Positions 32,091 to 46,600 are shown, counted from the first letter of the stretch. The stretch is 64,000 bases of DNA from Sciurus carolinensis (GCF_902686445.1 NC_062214.1:89384738-89448737), one strand, 5' to 3'. Made by a program: numbers and translations. Notes: generated from the letters alone by a model not told the origin.

Positions 32091-32715
32091 ACTGGCTTTT
32101 GGAGACACTTTTTTTTTTTCTTTTTTTTTTCCCCCCCCCCATTTTAACTGAAAATGATTTAGAGCAGAAGCCTTTCCAGTATGTTCACCTCTGGAACAAC
32201 CACCCATAAACCTTCCCGAGGTTGCCTCAGAACACCACTTACTGGTTTGTATGACTACAATAGTCTGAGAAGTGTCTGAGGATGGTTAGCTGGTGCTTCT
32301 TGGTCTCTTTAAAAAAGACAGCTGTTGCTCCCTGAAGGGCACATCTCTTGAGAAGCTTGAAGGACTGATGGAGCTACTCCTCTTTCCTCAGGAAACCTGA
32401 CTGGCAAAGGTGCAGTTGCCTGGCTTCCAAAAGAATCTTCTCTCCAGGCTTATGTCTCCAGGTTATGTTAAGGATATTTTCAAGCTCTGTCTTTAGGATG
32501 TGTAACCCAGACTACCTGGGGTTTGCTGAGTACAAACCCAACACCACTATGTTCCTGAACTTTCCTTAGAACTTGGTAAAACATGGTGGCAACCCTTAGG
32601 TGCTTTTGGTATATCTTGAGATAACAAACTTTTAAACAGCCACCACAAGTGTAAAATGATTCCTGTTTCTTCAACTTTTTTTTTAAATGAAAATAAAATA
32701 TTGTGTTTTCTATAA
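31839..32715 (+). CDS. INTS14: INTS14 exon 12: last coding exon and 3' UTR
   Basis: Coding sequence 31839-32090 encodes residues 436-518 ([10 protein letters not shown]...GSSTERM) and TGA. This C-terminal helical segment is strongly conserved. The 3' UTR follows, with a T/C-rich tract at 32109-32140 and an AATAAA signal at 32692-32697, which predicts cleavage near 32,715. Confidence 0.95.
32692..32697 (+). terminator. INTS14 poly(A) signal AATAAA
   Basis: A canonical hexamer about 600 nt after the stop codon; no better signal lies closer. The exact cleavage site is inferred. Confidence 0.8.
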
Positions 32716-33130
32716 AATAGTTTCACTGAGAAACTAATGGTCCTTTGCTTTTTGGTCTGTCTTATCACTTGAATATAATTCAGAAGCTTCCTAAGGGGCA
32801 TAAATTCATAAACACAACATTTCCTCATGATCCATGCTGACTTCCTTGTGTCTTGACGCTAACTAGGCCTTGCTGCCTAAGCCAGGCTCAGGCCAGCGGG
32901 TCCTAACAATCCACTATTTCAGGGTCAGGGTTCTAATTCACCAGGCAGTCTCATGCACTTGGGCAAGTCATGCAACTTCTGGAGGTTTCATTTATATCAG
33001 CAACACTTTTCCAGTTGCTCGTGGCCTCCTTGGGAAGAACCCCCTCAGACTTCAACCAGAACAACTATTAAACTACTACCTGAACAAAAGACTTGAACAG
33101 TTTGAAAACTGTTAGGCACAAATTACTAGG
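32716..33130. other. Intergenic gap between convergent genes
   Basis: About 400 bp separates the inferred INTS14 and HACD3 cleavage sites. I see no SINE or gene in it. Confidence 0.6.
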
Positions 33131-34682
33131 ATTTTGATTGTAAATGTTTTTAATAGAAATACACAATCTTTCACTTTCTCAGACAGCAATAAAGGGGTTC
33201 CTAACAATCACTAAGAATACAGGATTTTGCCACAAGGATGCAGCATAATCTACTGCAAAGCTGATCTGCCCAGTTACACAGTTGAAGGAACATCAGAAGT
33301 CAATACAAACAAGTGTTGACAGATGTTACAGACATGCAAAATACCCTTCGGTGCAATGAGTTTTTTAAAAATCAGCTTGCTTATGGTAATCAGATGCTTT
33401 AGGTCAACTCAAGTTTCCACCTTGGGCTCAGTGAAAGCATTAACTAATCTAGTCTCCCTTCCCCCAGGAATAATGGGAGTGGCAGAAGGCAGAACAGAAA
33501 GCACTATGGTGCTTACTGTTTTATACAAGTGTTACTTCTAACACTTATTTTACTTGGTTTATGTGGAATGTGTTAGAGGAAACTGATGATTTTTACAATG
33601 GCCAACCATTCTAGACTTTTTTCAGTTTCCTTTTTAGTGGGTTTCCTGCCAGGAATCCTTAGTAAAGGATCTGCCGGTCATTCCCCAGCCAAAGTTCCCA
33701 CCCTTTGTTTTCAGTGTCCTACTGCAGACAGGTAAAAAAGGCAATCTTAACAACAGAAAAAAAAGGTATTCGTGAGGTTCAAAAATGTATAGCCTCACTG
33801 CTCACTCAGAGAAGTAAGCCAGTAAATAGACTTAGCCAGTACAGGGGAACAAAGACTGACTGACGTTTGCACAGCTTAAAAGTTGTATAGGCATGTTTGG
33901 CCTATTAATGTTTTAGTCTGCCAAAGGCTACACTGCCCGCCACTGTATTACTACAGTTGGCCCACATATTTGTGTTCCCTTCTGATCCCTGTAGCCATGT
34001 GAGTTGTAATGCTTACAATGTCCCCGTAAATTGCTGAAAACAGTTCCAATTTAGCTAGAAAAAAATAAATAAATCATGGGTGTTCCAAGGTCCCTGTTTC
34101 TCTCAAATCACTCTTTGCCCCTTTAATGCCCATACAGGTAAGCACTATAGTAACAGATGATGCTAGGCCAAAAAAAAGGTCAGGTGTAAAATGTGCTCCA
34201 GCTCAATCTGACTCAGAAATGTTTTATCAATCTACTTGACTTTCAAAAAGTCAATGCCACCCACTACACAAGTAACCCCTTGGGTACCTTGTAGGTATAG
34301 AGCACTGAAACAGTATCTCTGGCATATATGAACCTGACGATATAAAGTAGGGCAGGGCTAAGCCTTTTACTGTCATTACTGAATACACAAGAATGAACCT
34401 GTTGTCAGATATCAGGAATCCACGTCATGCAAGTATTACACTAAGATAACGGTAAATTCAGGAATGTTATTGGGGAAAGAAAGATAGCCTCACTGAGAAT
34501 TTGTTTAACTTTAAAAAAAAAACTTTTACATCAGTACAAGAAGGTAAAACTGTAAGAATCATAGATTAGGCTCAAACTGGCAAGAAACCATCTAAAGCTC
34601 TCTTTTTAGTGGATCTTTTTCTTTTTTTGTCCATAGCGCCGCCTGCGCTGTTTATAAAGGTGACGAAAATTTATATATAATC
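33131..34682 (-). CDS. HACD3: HACD3 exon 11: last coding exon and 3' UTR
   Basis: Coding sequence 34682-34606 encodes residues 339-362, the basic tail QRRRR...KKKKIH, and TAA. The rest (33131-34605) is the inferred 3' UTR, free of recognisable SINEs. Confidence 0.9.
33149..33154 (-). terminator. Probable HACD3 poly(A) signal ATTAAA
   Basis: TTTAAT on + reads ATTAAA on -, placing cleavage near 33,130. It gives a 3' UTR of about 1.5 kb with no SINE in it, consistent with retained UTR sequence. The variant hexamer makes the assignment tentative. Confidence 0.5.
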
Positions 34683-37600
34683 CTGAAAAAGAAAAAAGGC
34701 TGATTAGAAGTGAGAATATTTATCTTCATCTATTATAACCAGAAACTCTTGACGTGAGGACACTCTATAGCTATCTGGTTTTCTTTCTTTCTTTTTTGGC
34801 TGTGGTTCTGGAGATTGAATCCAGGGGTGCTTTACCACTGAGCTAAATCCCCAGTCCTTTTTAATTTTGAGACAGGGTCTCTCCAAGTTGCCATCGCTGG
34901 CCTTGGACTCTCAAGCCTCCTGCTTCAGTCTCCTGAGACTAGGATTACAGGTGTGTGCCACCACACAATTATCTGTTTTTCATATTTCACAGCAATAAGT
35001 TTATTGAGGCTGCTCAGGAAGTACAACTCAGAACAATCAGTAATAATGCAGTAGAGACATCCCAACTCTTCCCCAGGGGTTTACACTTAATATTTTCCCG
35101 TATTTTATTAAGATACTTTCAAGCAAACAAAATCTTTGTAGAGTGAACAACATTTGCATTTAACTTTTTACTTTCTTTATCACATACCTGCCTACTCATC
35201 TGTTCATCTGACTATCCATCTCATTTTTGAGGCATTTCGATGCTAGATGCAAACAACACCACACTACCATAAACAGTACATTAAGTAGAGTTCAATATTT
35301 CTTTTCTTCTTTTTGGTACTGGGGATTGAACCCAGGAACACTTAACAAATGGGCCACATCCCTTGCCCTTTTTATTTTTTATTTTGCCGCAGCCTCCTGA
35401 GTGCTGAGGTTGCAGGCGTGCGCCACTGCACCAGCCAATAATTATTTCCTTGTGCATACAATGAAATGCACAAACCAGAAGTATAGAAATAAACTATTTT
35501 TTAATTCAAGGCAACCTGAAGAATGTGTTTTAAGCAACAGTCTATGGAGAAATATGAGACAAGCTGGGCACAGTAGCACGTGTCTGTAGTCCCAGCTACT
35601 CAGGAGGCTGAGATGAGAGAATCACCTGAACCCTAAAGTTTGAGACCAGCTTAAACAACATAGCAAGACTCCGTCTTAAATAAATATGACACAATACAAT
35701 GAAACTTATGGAAACACTTTTCTCGGAAGCATAACTCCATGAATTGGGAAATAGGATTTAAGAGTCAGAAATTTTAATCCCACTTAACCACTGAGTAGAT
35801 CCCATAGCTTAGTCTCACCTTAGTTTCCTCATTCGTACAATAGGGTGAAAAACACTTTAAAGGAAAAGAAAGGTGTGTGGGGGAATCTCACAAAAATCAA
35901 AGGGAGATCACTATAATATTAGATACATGCTAAGCACATGCTCTACCAGTGAGCTATAGTCACAGCCCTAATAAGACTTTTAAATTTCTCATGTTTGTAG
36001 TAATTTAATGTACTTCCTTTTCCCTTTAGTTCTTAGTTTTTTAATGAATTAAGACAGGAATTTATGATTTTATATATAGGTAAACTAGTAAGCGAGCAGG
36101 TTGTGTGTGATCAGGGGAAGGGAGGGTGTTCCTACTGTGGGCTGGAGGCTCTGTGACAGCCCTTGGTGACTGGGAAGCCTTTACTGCCTTCTTCCTTCCC
36201 TGCTTCCAGATGTGTTACCACTTCTCTATAGTCTGGATAAGGAAATGTGCTATTGAAACTAGGAAACGATGTGCTTCCTACAGTATTTTATTATTTTTAT
36301 TTACTTTTAAGCTTTTTGATTATGAGATGTGGTCTTGCTATGATGCCCAGGGTGGTCTCGAACTCTTGGGTTAAAGCAATCCTCTTGTATCAGTCTCCTG
36401 AGCTGCTAGGACCCAGGGCATATACCACCACACCCAGCTCCTACTCTTTTTTTTTTTTTTATCTTTTTTAATATTTCTTTCAGTTGTTGATAGACCTTTT
36501 TTATTTGGTGCTGAGGATCAAATCCAGTGCCTCACACATACTAGGAAAGTGCTCTACCACTGAGCTACAGCCCCAGCCCATCCTACTCTATTTTAAAAGA
36601 GCTCCTTAATTTCAAAAGAAAAATCTCACAGTATATTCACAATGACCAAGAGCACTTCAAGAATATAATTCCAATATTCAGAGACTTGGGAAGAAGTACT
36701 TCTGGTGGGTGTGTTTTTCTTTTTTCTTTTTTTTTTTTGCTTGTCTGTTCTGTGGTGCTGGGGATCAAACCCAGAGCTTTACACATGCAAATCACATGCT
36801 CTACCACTGAGCTACATCCACCCCTAGTGCCCTAAAGGGTCTGCTTTTGCAAAATAAATCTAACTCTATGGCTACTCTCTCAGAAATTGAATTCAAATAA
36901 GGACTTTTAAAACTGAATCATTTCACTCTACCTTCTAAGAAGCAACAGGAAAAGGTCTGTATTACAGGGCCAATACTTACCTAAAAATAACATTATAAGA
37001 TAAATCTGAAGAAAAAAGGAAAATCTAACTTTGATTTTCACAGGATATGGCAATGTAAAACTGAATCTTCCTGTTTCATTGAATATTGGAATGGACTGGA
37101 TCACTGAAACAGCTGAAAACAGAAAACAAGAACTTGTTAGAAGCAAATGACATCCAGTACAGGTATATCTGGTGAGAGATCCCTCTAGCCCCAGCCCTCA
37201 CAGTTTCATCTGAGTTTGTTGGAAATGCTTCCCCCTTTCCTTTGTACAGAAAGCACTTGCTGCTCTCCTCTCAGATCCCAAGTTTTCCTGAGATAAGCCT
37301 CCAAGTCATCAACAGGGAGATGAATGAGGATAGTCATGGCACTGAGCTTCTGTTTCCCAGCCTCTGACATGGAGAAAAACCCCTACCTGACACTAACTAG
37401 GGGTTGATCAGAATAAAACAAAGTCATTAATAAAAGCCTGCTACAGGAAACTTAAAATATCATATAAATGTGAAGCATGCAGCACATGACTAGCCAGCAG
37501 CTTCCAAACCTTACAAAATGAGCTACACTTCCCTGGAATAGTCTGGGTACCAGAGAGACTCTGAAGGAGACCATGAGAAACAAAGTACTGTAAAGTCCAA

Positions 37601-40600
37601 CATCTCATTTATCAGACTAAGGCTGGCAGAGGCAGGAAGAAAGGACTGACCTCTCGGCCACTGAGTCCCCTTAGAGCTAAGCTATGAGACCTAAAGTTCC
37701 TGAAAATACCTTCTGCCAAACATCCCAGAGGGTATACAGGAATCCACACAGTGTAACGAAGCCATGTGAGCACCTTCCAATCCATGTCAATGCAGGAAAG
37801 CATATAGAATGGGTATCTATTGAAAATAAGGAATTCTAGTGTTAAAAGTCACTTCAGACAATGAATGCAACCCTAGAATGTAAGAATCAGTTCTCAATTA
37901 GCCACATGTGGCTTCTTGAGAACAGAAATAGGATCCTGAGCTATTTATCCACAAACTCCCATCAGGTCACTCTCTAAATCTTCAAAGGATGGAAACTCTC
38001 TTTACTGAGATTAGGTCTCAAAGGAACCCTCTTTGTTCAGCATACATACTAGATACTAAGAACCTTTTTGGCTTTATTCCTAGTTCTGATCTATGTTCCC
38101 GGTAGGTAAAGGTATCAGATTCTTCATCTCCAGATAAGTAAATTGTTTTCAAAATTAAAGTATACAAAAGGCCTCTAATCTAGAATCAGACATATTCTAT
38201 TTTAAGAGAGAAATTACAAGAAAAGAAATTAGTTTCCTCCCAAACTATAAAAGTAAAGGATCTATAATTTGTTTTGCCTTTGCATTAAGCGTATCAAAGG
38301 GTACAGTGGGTGCCACAGGATACAGACTCATGTGCAGAAGACAACATAGGTGTATGCCACCTATTCTCTCAATTATTTACTTTGTGAAAATACCACCAGT
38401 TAGAATCCCTCTGTATGTATAAGTTTCAACCAAATGAGATTCTGGCCAAAACAGCAACTTTCTCAGGAAGAGAGCTGCTCCAGAGGGAGAAGCACTCGAA
38501 CATCCTGGCATTTCTACCCACCTGAAAATTTCAATTGAGCTCCACAAATAAAACACAAAGAAAACCACAGCTTTGTTTTGCATTTCTTCCATTGTGCCAA
38601 AGATGATAAACAAAATGAAATTTCTTCCAAGAAGCTATTAAAAAGACCCAAAAGAAATATTTTTATATTAAAAAATATATATACATATGCCATATAAATA
38701 AATGTGTTATCTGAAACCTAACTCCACTAACTGGGTAAGGTAAATGGAAAAGACTAAGCTCAAGTAGTTTAACCCATTTTGTCCCATCATCCTAAATGTG
38801 GAACACCTGTACCAACTTAAATATAGTACATAATACATAACAATTATATAACATATAATATATATTATGCAATATAATTATAGTAATACCATTATGATAT
38901 TGACATACATAAGCTGTAGATTATGATTTGCAACATTTTAATGCACCTGTGTTAATTTTGTTGAAATATGTATATAATTTTCACCTCTGTGAGACACACC
39001 ATGTGCACCATACTACATGGTATCAACTACCAAATCTTTATAGTATCTTGACTTTGTCTATGGTAAGTTCCCCAACTTGGGTTCTTCCTTAAAAGAATAT
39101 TCCTAGCCTGTCAGGCATGGTGGAACATGCCTATAATCCTAACTACCTGGGTCACTGAGGCAGGAGGAATACAAGTTTGAGGTCAGCCTGGTCAATTTAT
39201 CAAGATCCTCTCTCAAAATTAAAATAAAATAAAATAAAATAAAATAAAAGGTAAGGGATGTGGCTAAGTGGTAGAGAGCTTGCCTAGCCAACACAAGGTC
39301 CTGGGTTCAGCCTCTAGTACTGCAAAAATAATAATAATTATTATTATTATATTCCTGGCCTTTTGCTTCCCCCGTCAACCTGCTTTATGTGTAAAGAGAC
39401 AGGGTCTCACTGTGTTGCCCAGGCTGGCTCCACACTCCTGGCCTCCTTAAGTAGCTGGGGTTACGGGCATGCATCACCACACCCAGTTATTCCCTCTTTT
39501 TTTTTTTTTTTTTTTAAAGAGTAGTAAAATAAATATGAAACTTCTCATCTTAACCAGTTTTAAGGTTTTTAGTTCCATGATATCAAATACATTCACAATG
39601 CTGTACAACCACACTACCATTATTCTTAATAACTTTTTTAATCTTGCAAAATGGAAACACTGACCTATTAAACAGTAACTTTCCATTCCCCAAACTCCTG
39701 GCAATCACCATTCTACTTTCTGCCCCTATGATTTTGACTATTCTAAATACCTCACATGAGTAGAATCATACAGTACTGGCTTATTTTACTTAATATAATT
39801 TCCTTAGTCCACCCATGTTGTAGGATATGTCATAATTTTCTTTGTTTTTATGGCTATATAATATACCACATTTTGAGTCATTTCTACTTTTAGCTATTGT
39901 GAAAAATGCTACTATCCTGGTTCTTTGCGTTTTCACCAAATTTTAGAATTTTCTTATATTCCAAAACTTTTTATATTATGATTTGAATTACATTAAATCT
40001 ATAAGTAAATCAGAACTAATGTCATTATAATGTTGAGTCTTACAAGAATATTGTCTGTATGTTTTTGTTCTCTATTCCTCCTTGTAACTCAAATAGTTCA
40101 CTAATTTTCGCCTCAGCTCTGTGTAATATACTACAAAATATACTAATTTCAATTTTAGAATTTTGTCAAGTGTGATGGCACACACCTGTAATCCCAGCAA
40201 CTTGAGAGGTTGAGGCAGGAGGATCCAAGTTCAAAGCCAGTCTCAGCAACTTAGCAAGGCCCTAAGCAACTTAATGAGACCCTGCCTCAAAATAAAAAAT
40301 AAAATGGGCTGCTAATGTAAGTCAATGGTAACATACCCCCCTCTGGGTTCAATCCCCAGTACCCCCCAAAAATAATAAAAATTTCAAATTTGGGGGTTGG
40401 GGATATAGTTCAGTGGTAGAGCACTTGCCTAGTATGTGTGAGGCCCTGGGTTTGATCCCTGATACCTCCAAAAATTTTTAATTTGTTTACTGTATTTTTC
40501 ATTAGTAAAAGTTCTTTTTGCCTCCTTTTCAGATCTGTTTATATTCTTTAGTTTCTTGTTTCCTGTTCTCATTAAATTTGATTATTTTCTATTCTGCATC

Positions 40601-43600
40601 TGACAATCCTAATATCTGAAGTTCTAATAGGTCTATTCCTACAGTCTGCTTTTTCTGCTGGTTCCTGCTCACAATGCCTTATTTCTTTGGTTCTATGATC
40701 TTTGACCAGAAACCTTTCATCTTCCTTAGAAAAAAAATCTGTGGGAATTCTTTAAAGCCTAGGCAAAGGTAATTTCTTATGGAAAAGATCTATGTTTATC
40801 TATTGCGGAGTTTGAGGTTAACAGCAGTTAAGAATCATTTTAAGTACAATTTCTAACTTGAAGATTTTTGAAACATCAAAGAGATATGAATTCATATCAT
40901 AAATCCATCTAGAGGGCTCACGGTCATGAATTCATTAAAAGAGTATCTCCCCCACCTCCAGTAGAACATTTTAAGAATTTTTTATAAACTGCAATTCTAT
41001 ACCTGGATAAGAGAAGGCATCACTGGTGAACTAGTGACTCCAATTGCTGCATTGATAGTTTCCACAACTGCCAGCATCTGGCAGAAATACATCATGTCAG
41101 CCACGGAGTGGAATGTGTCATAAAAGGACTCTAAGAACACAAAACACATGGGCAGTAAATGAACTGGTAAATTCCAACAGAATTATTTCTCAAGCAAACA
41201 TCCAGTCAGATTCAAGTTTCTAATCTAACTATGGGTATATGCAGAATAAATTCCACTGTTAACCAGAAAGTTAACATACGAACTCTGTTTGCCTTTCTTA
41301 TGTTTAAAAGACAAGGGAAAGAAAAAAAAAAAAAAAAACACAACTACATTTCACTTAGTTACTACATACTATATACTGTATTAGTCAAAGTGATCATTCT
41401 TTTCAGATTATCTCATCTAATTTAAAATTGAAACCATATTATATACATATTGAATGAAATCTAAACCTTTTAAAATCTTGAAAACTGATCATAAATAAAT
41501 GCAAAGAATAAAACTAGATTTTAAAAATCTTAATCATTTATATCTTCAGATCTATTAATTCTTATTTTGAGAATCTATCCTAACTAAAAAAAAAGTAATG
41601 ATGAAAAAACAAGTCTTACAAAAAGTGTTCTTTTAAAAAAAATTTTTTTAGTTGTTGATGGATCTTTATTTTTATTTACTTATTTATGGTGCTGAGAATT
41701 GAACCCAGTGCCATCACATATGCTAGACAAGTGCTCTACTACTGAGCCACAACCCCAGTCCCACAAAGGTGTTCTCTGAAATATCTCTAAGCACATTAAT
41801 TTAGGAACAGTCTAAACATTCAAGAGTGTGGAAAGTCTGGGTAAACTACTGTAATTCAAAATGAGAGTTATTGATTAAATGAGGTCAGCAAATGTAGTAT
41901 TGATTCCAATCAAGTGGTCCATAAAATAATATCCTTTCTTCTTCATCCTAACCTTCTCATAACATCCTGTATTTCTACATTCTTCTCTGCAATATTTCTC
42001 AACCACAGCATGACTGATAGTCCCTTGTCCTGCACACTGCAAGAAGTTTAGGATTCCTGGCACCCACCTACTGAGTATAGGTAATGCCTACAAGTCATTT
42101 TGACAACCAACAAACATCCCCAAAATGGGTATTTCCGAATGCCCCCAAAGAAGGCAAAACTGCACCAAATAAAAATCATGGTAAAGGGAATTATTATCCA
42201 TATATTTGTAATTTAAATCCTCAGAGTTAAGAGGTTCTATAGAAAAGGAAAAATTTCATCTGAAAACTATCACTAATGAACCCACAATTTATAAAATTAG
42301 TCTCCTGCCACTGAAGAACAGGCCTATTTATCATCTTCAAGTCTTGGTCCATCATTCTTGCCCACTGTCAGCAACATTAAGCAACATGAACAATGACCTC
42401 AAAATGAAATTACAAATCTCTTAAGAAGGCGCATGGTATTCCTGAAGTCAATTACAGCAGTGACAGAAAATTGCTCTAACTTCACATAAAGATAATGATG
42501 AATGAGGCAGAGTTAGACCTATTATCAACAAAGATGTCCCTGTAGAAGCCTTAAGAGAACACTTTAAATAACAGATGATGAATAGAAGAGGTCCCTGCAA
42601 AAAAATGAAGAAACTCACTGATCACTCATTGAAACTCACTCAATTTTTTTCAAAAATTATTCAATTTATAATCCTACAAGTCAAATATGAAAAGAAAGGT
42701 ATATAGTTCTATTTGACTAGTTCTTTTAAGAAATCAATGCAAAATTATAATTATAACTTAAGTTTTGTGATATATAAGATAAATATTTCATTTGCATAAT
42801 TTTAAATGTGACTTTTCAAGATAAAAATCTTAACCAAATCTCTTTGTTGCTATTTATAATGAAATGTTGGTTTCCATTTTAAGGAGATTCACTCTAAGTG
42901 GCATTTTCCCTGGATCAATTATCTTTGAAAACCAGGATCTCCCATACTTCAAAAGGGAAACTTGTGACCTAAAATTTGGCATATGGTAAATAAAAATTAG
43001 TTCTTATTGTTCTCTGCCTCTGATTTTTATGGTAAATGTATCCTTGTTTCAATTCAAGAATATAAATCCACTTTCTGAAATAATATTAATTATTAAGAAT
43101 ATTAATAACTTTAAAATGCTTACAATACACTTAAAAACAAGATGCATAATTATATATATATCATGATTATAATTATGATTAACAGCAAGAGAAAAAAAAA
43201 ACTAAAAGGAAACATATGAAAACCTTAATAGTAACAAGACAAAAGGTTTATTCACCTCCCCACCCCATTTCATCTCTGGTTTTCCCCGTTTCCCAAATTT
43301 TCTTAAATCAGCACATTATTTCTAAAAAGAGTTTTCTAAGTACTGAATGGTACTCATATGCAAATGAAAAACAGGTTTAAATAGCAATAGCATAAAACAG
43401 TATACTCTTTCTGAAGTACTTTGGCAAATTGCATTAAAATTCTTAAAAACAGTTTATGCTTTAGTCTTGCAATTCCATTTCAGGAATATTTTCTAAGGAA
43501 TTTTGTAATAAGTACAATACTCTGGCTATAAGAAAGCGAAAACTACTCTTTATGGTAAAAGTTAGGAATCATCTAAATGTCTTATAATTGGTTAAAGTAC

Positions 43601-46600
43601 CCTATGGCAACTCAGACTATATACACTCATTTAAGGACCTTCTCTGAAATGGAAAGCTGCTTATGATATTCTATTTGATGAAAAATGAGGGCTACATATT
43701 AGGATATATGCTACAGTCCTAAGTACTTTTAAATATATGGGTTTGGAAAGATAAACACCAAGGTACCAAGAATCTACTGTTCTCATAGGTGGGATTATAG
43801 TACATTATTTTGTTTTGTGTTAATCTTTTGTGATTTTTCTGCAACTAATACTTATAATCAAAAAATTTTAAATTATTTAACATAAAGTGTTCCTTAATAG
43901 ACAGCATGACAAGCCCAGGAGTTTGCTTCTATTTCCCACTAAGTCTAAGAAATTTAGCAAGTACATGTTTTCATGACAAGAAGAATGGGTTTGTCATTCA
44001 CCAACACCCTTAATTCAAAAGGAGAAAACTGCAATGAGCAAACCATGACCCTGAGTGCCAGGTCTAGGTTCCTGAGGATGGGTAAGGAAGAATTAAACTA
44101 GCAGCTCCATCCATTCCACGAGGTGATTAGGAAGAGGCTCAGAGTCAAAATAGAAATTACCAGTCTAGGCAGCTTATATTAAATACATGACCTAGATAAC
44201 TTAGCAACCTTTGTTTTGTTTTTTGAGACAGGGTCTCACTCTGATGCCCAGGCTAGTCTTGAATGCATGGGCTCAAGTGATCCTGCCACTTCAGCCTTCC
44301 GGAGTAGCTGGGTCTAGAGGTGTTCATCACCACGCCAGCAACTTAGCAGTTTTTGGAATGGGATTACTTAACAGCCAGCAGGCTCATCCAACCATATTAG
44401 ATTAAGTATGTATGTGCTGACTGTACCTATTTTCATCCCATGGGATTGTGATAAATTCATACATGACTATTAAGACCTTGGATATTTGGGAAATTTTTCA
44501 CTAGTCTACTATTGTGCTGTACAGAATCCCAAAGGTTTGAAAAATAACATGCATTTCTTCCTCTCACAAGTGACTTGAAACCTAATGATAACTCACCTTG
44601 TATGAAACTCAGGTGGAAAAATTTAGGACTGAAGAGTAAAAGTCTATAGAACTTTTTTCTTTTTAAACAGAGTATATTTTCCATTATACTTATACCATTC
44701 CCCATACTTACTTTATAAAATAAAAATTTTTTTCAAAACTTTTAAATTATCTACATTCAAATTATCTGAAAATCTTTTTGCATATGCTGGTTTGTTTTCT
44801 CCCTCTTTATCTGGATATAATCAAACTGGAGAACCAATTTATACTCTAATTTTTTATCCTGTCACAAGTATTTTTCCATGTTATTATACATGCTTTATAT
44901 TTGGTCCACAACATTCCACTGAGTGAATATTCCAAAGCAATCTCTCACTGATAAGACATTTGGTTAGTTTTTAATTTGTCACTAAAATAAATAATGCCAT
45001 AATACTTAGATTTTTGAAAAATATTTTTCTACAGTTTTAATTATTTCTTTAGACCATATTTATGGAAGTAAAATTTCTAGGCCTGTTTCTTCCCTTGGTA
45101 AATGCAAAGAAAATTAATTCTGTTGGCCTGTTTCAAAAGACCATGGGAAATAGGAGCTATGAAAGAAAAATGAAAAGCAGGAAATCAAATGTGGGGGGCT
45201 ACTACTAATTTTAAAGGCAGAGACTGTCACCTTTGGTGAGTTGCAGGCCAAACTACTAAGAAAGGAAAACTAGTGCTGAAACTTCATACTTGCCTTTTCC
45301 CAAGATGAAGAACCGCACAGTCAGATTGACAAAGATCCATGAGAATCCCAAGAACTGCACGAGATTATACATGAACAAGTATCCTTTCTTCAAGCTTGTA
45401 AGAGCTGAAGTAAAGCAAAATAGTAAGCTGTTAAATACAGTAATCACAGCAGGAAGGGAGAGTATTGGGCATAGCTGGATGACTTCAGCCCTTTTTCCTA
45501 CCTGCATGCCCCTAAGCTTCCACACCAATACCTGGTCCAGATCTTCCTACTCCCATAAAGAAGCAGATAAGGAAAAATGAGGAACACTGAATCCAAGGCA
45601 TGCTTTCAGCAGTCTTTCCTTTCGTAGCCTTGAGATAAGTATTCAGACTCAACAATGCCAAGAAAAAAAAACACTGTCTTGAGAATGACAAGTGGCATTA
45701 AAGAAAACAAAGTTCTGAGCTCCCACTCTAGTTATCTTATTATAATGTATATTTCTTCTTTAATGAATTTTTTTTAATGATTATGCAGGTCAAACTAGCT
45801 CAAAGAGGTAGAAATAGTAAATGAAAAACAAATCCTTATATCTGACCATATATTCATTTAACCAATCATTAACTGAATACCTACAATGTGCCAGATACTA
45901 TGAGGGCACTACTAGGATACAAAGATAGTGACACTGCCATCCAAGACCTTATAATCTAAAAACCAAAATACAAGACAGAGAGTGACAAGTAATGTCTTGT
46001 GAAATTTTCAAGGTGAAAGAAAATGACATTAGGATGGGAAAGAAGGCACCGGGCAAGTCTATGTGGATAAACTGGTATCTCATCTGGGCCTTGATAGATG
46101 AGCAGGATGAGACATAGCCAAAAGGAGGACATTTCAAAATAACAGGTGAAAAAAAAGAAATTAATTTTGTCTGCAGTGTAAGGTTCATGAAGGTTCAGCC
46201 AATTACAGAGTTAAGAAAGAAATAAGGAGCTTATAGTCATGGCTGAGCTAGAGGGTGTAAAGGAAAGGACAGTTCTCAAGAGAATAGCTGAGGTGTTCAG
46301 ATTTTACTGCTGCACATTTATTCTGGCTACAGATATTCTTCATAGACACTTGGTTAATGTTCATTCAAATAATCACATTTAATAGTGTGATCAATTGAAG
46401 ATAGCATTATCCTAAGGTGCAAAAAAAAAAGTCAAGACTTCCGGCACATTTAACTAATCAAAATTTTTTTTCTTTAAAACTATAATTTATTATACTTCTC
46501 CATAATGAAGAACTCCTTTCATTAGGAAACTTTATGAATTTAGATAGAAATTAAAGCTTTATTTAACATCCTGAAAATTCATACAAAAGAATTTTTATGG

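Noticed and set aside
45288..45289. Alternative GT donor for HACD3 exon 6
   Set aside because: It adds four bases, shifts the frame and gives a TGA within a few codons; the GC donor restores Glu178.
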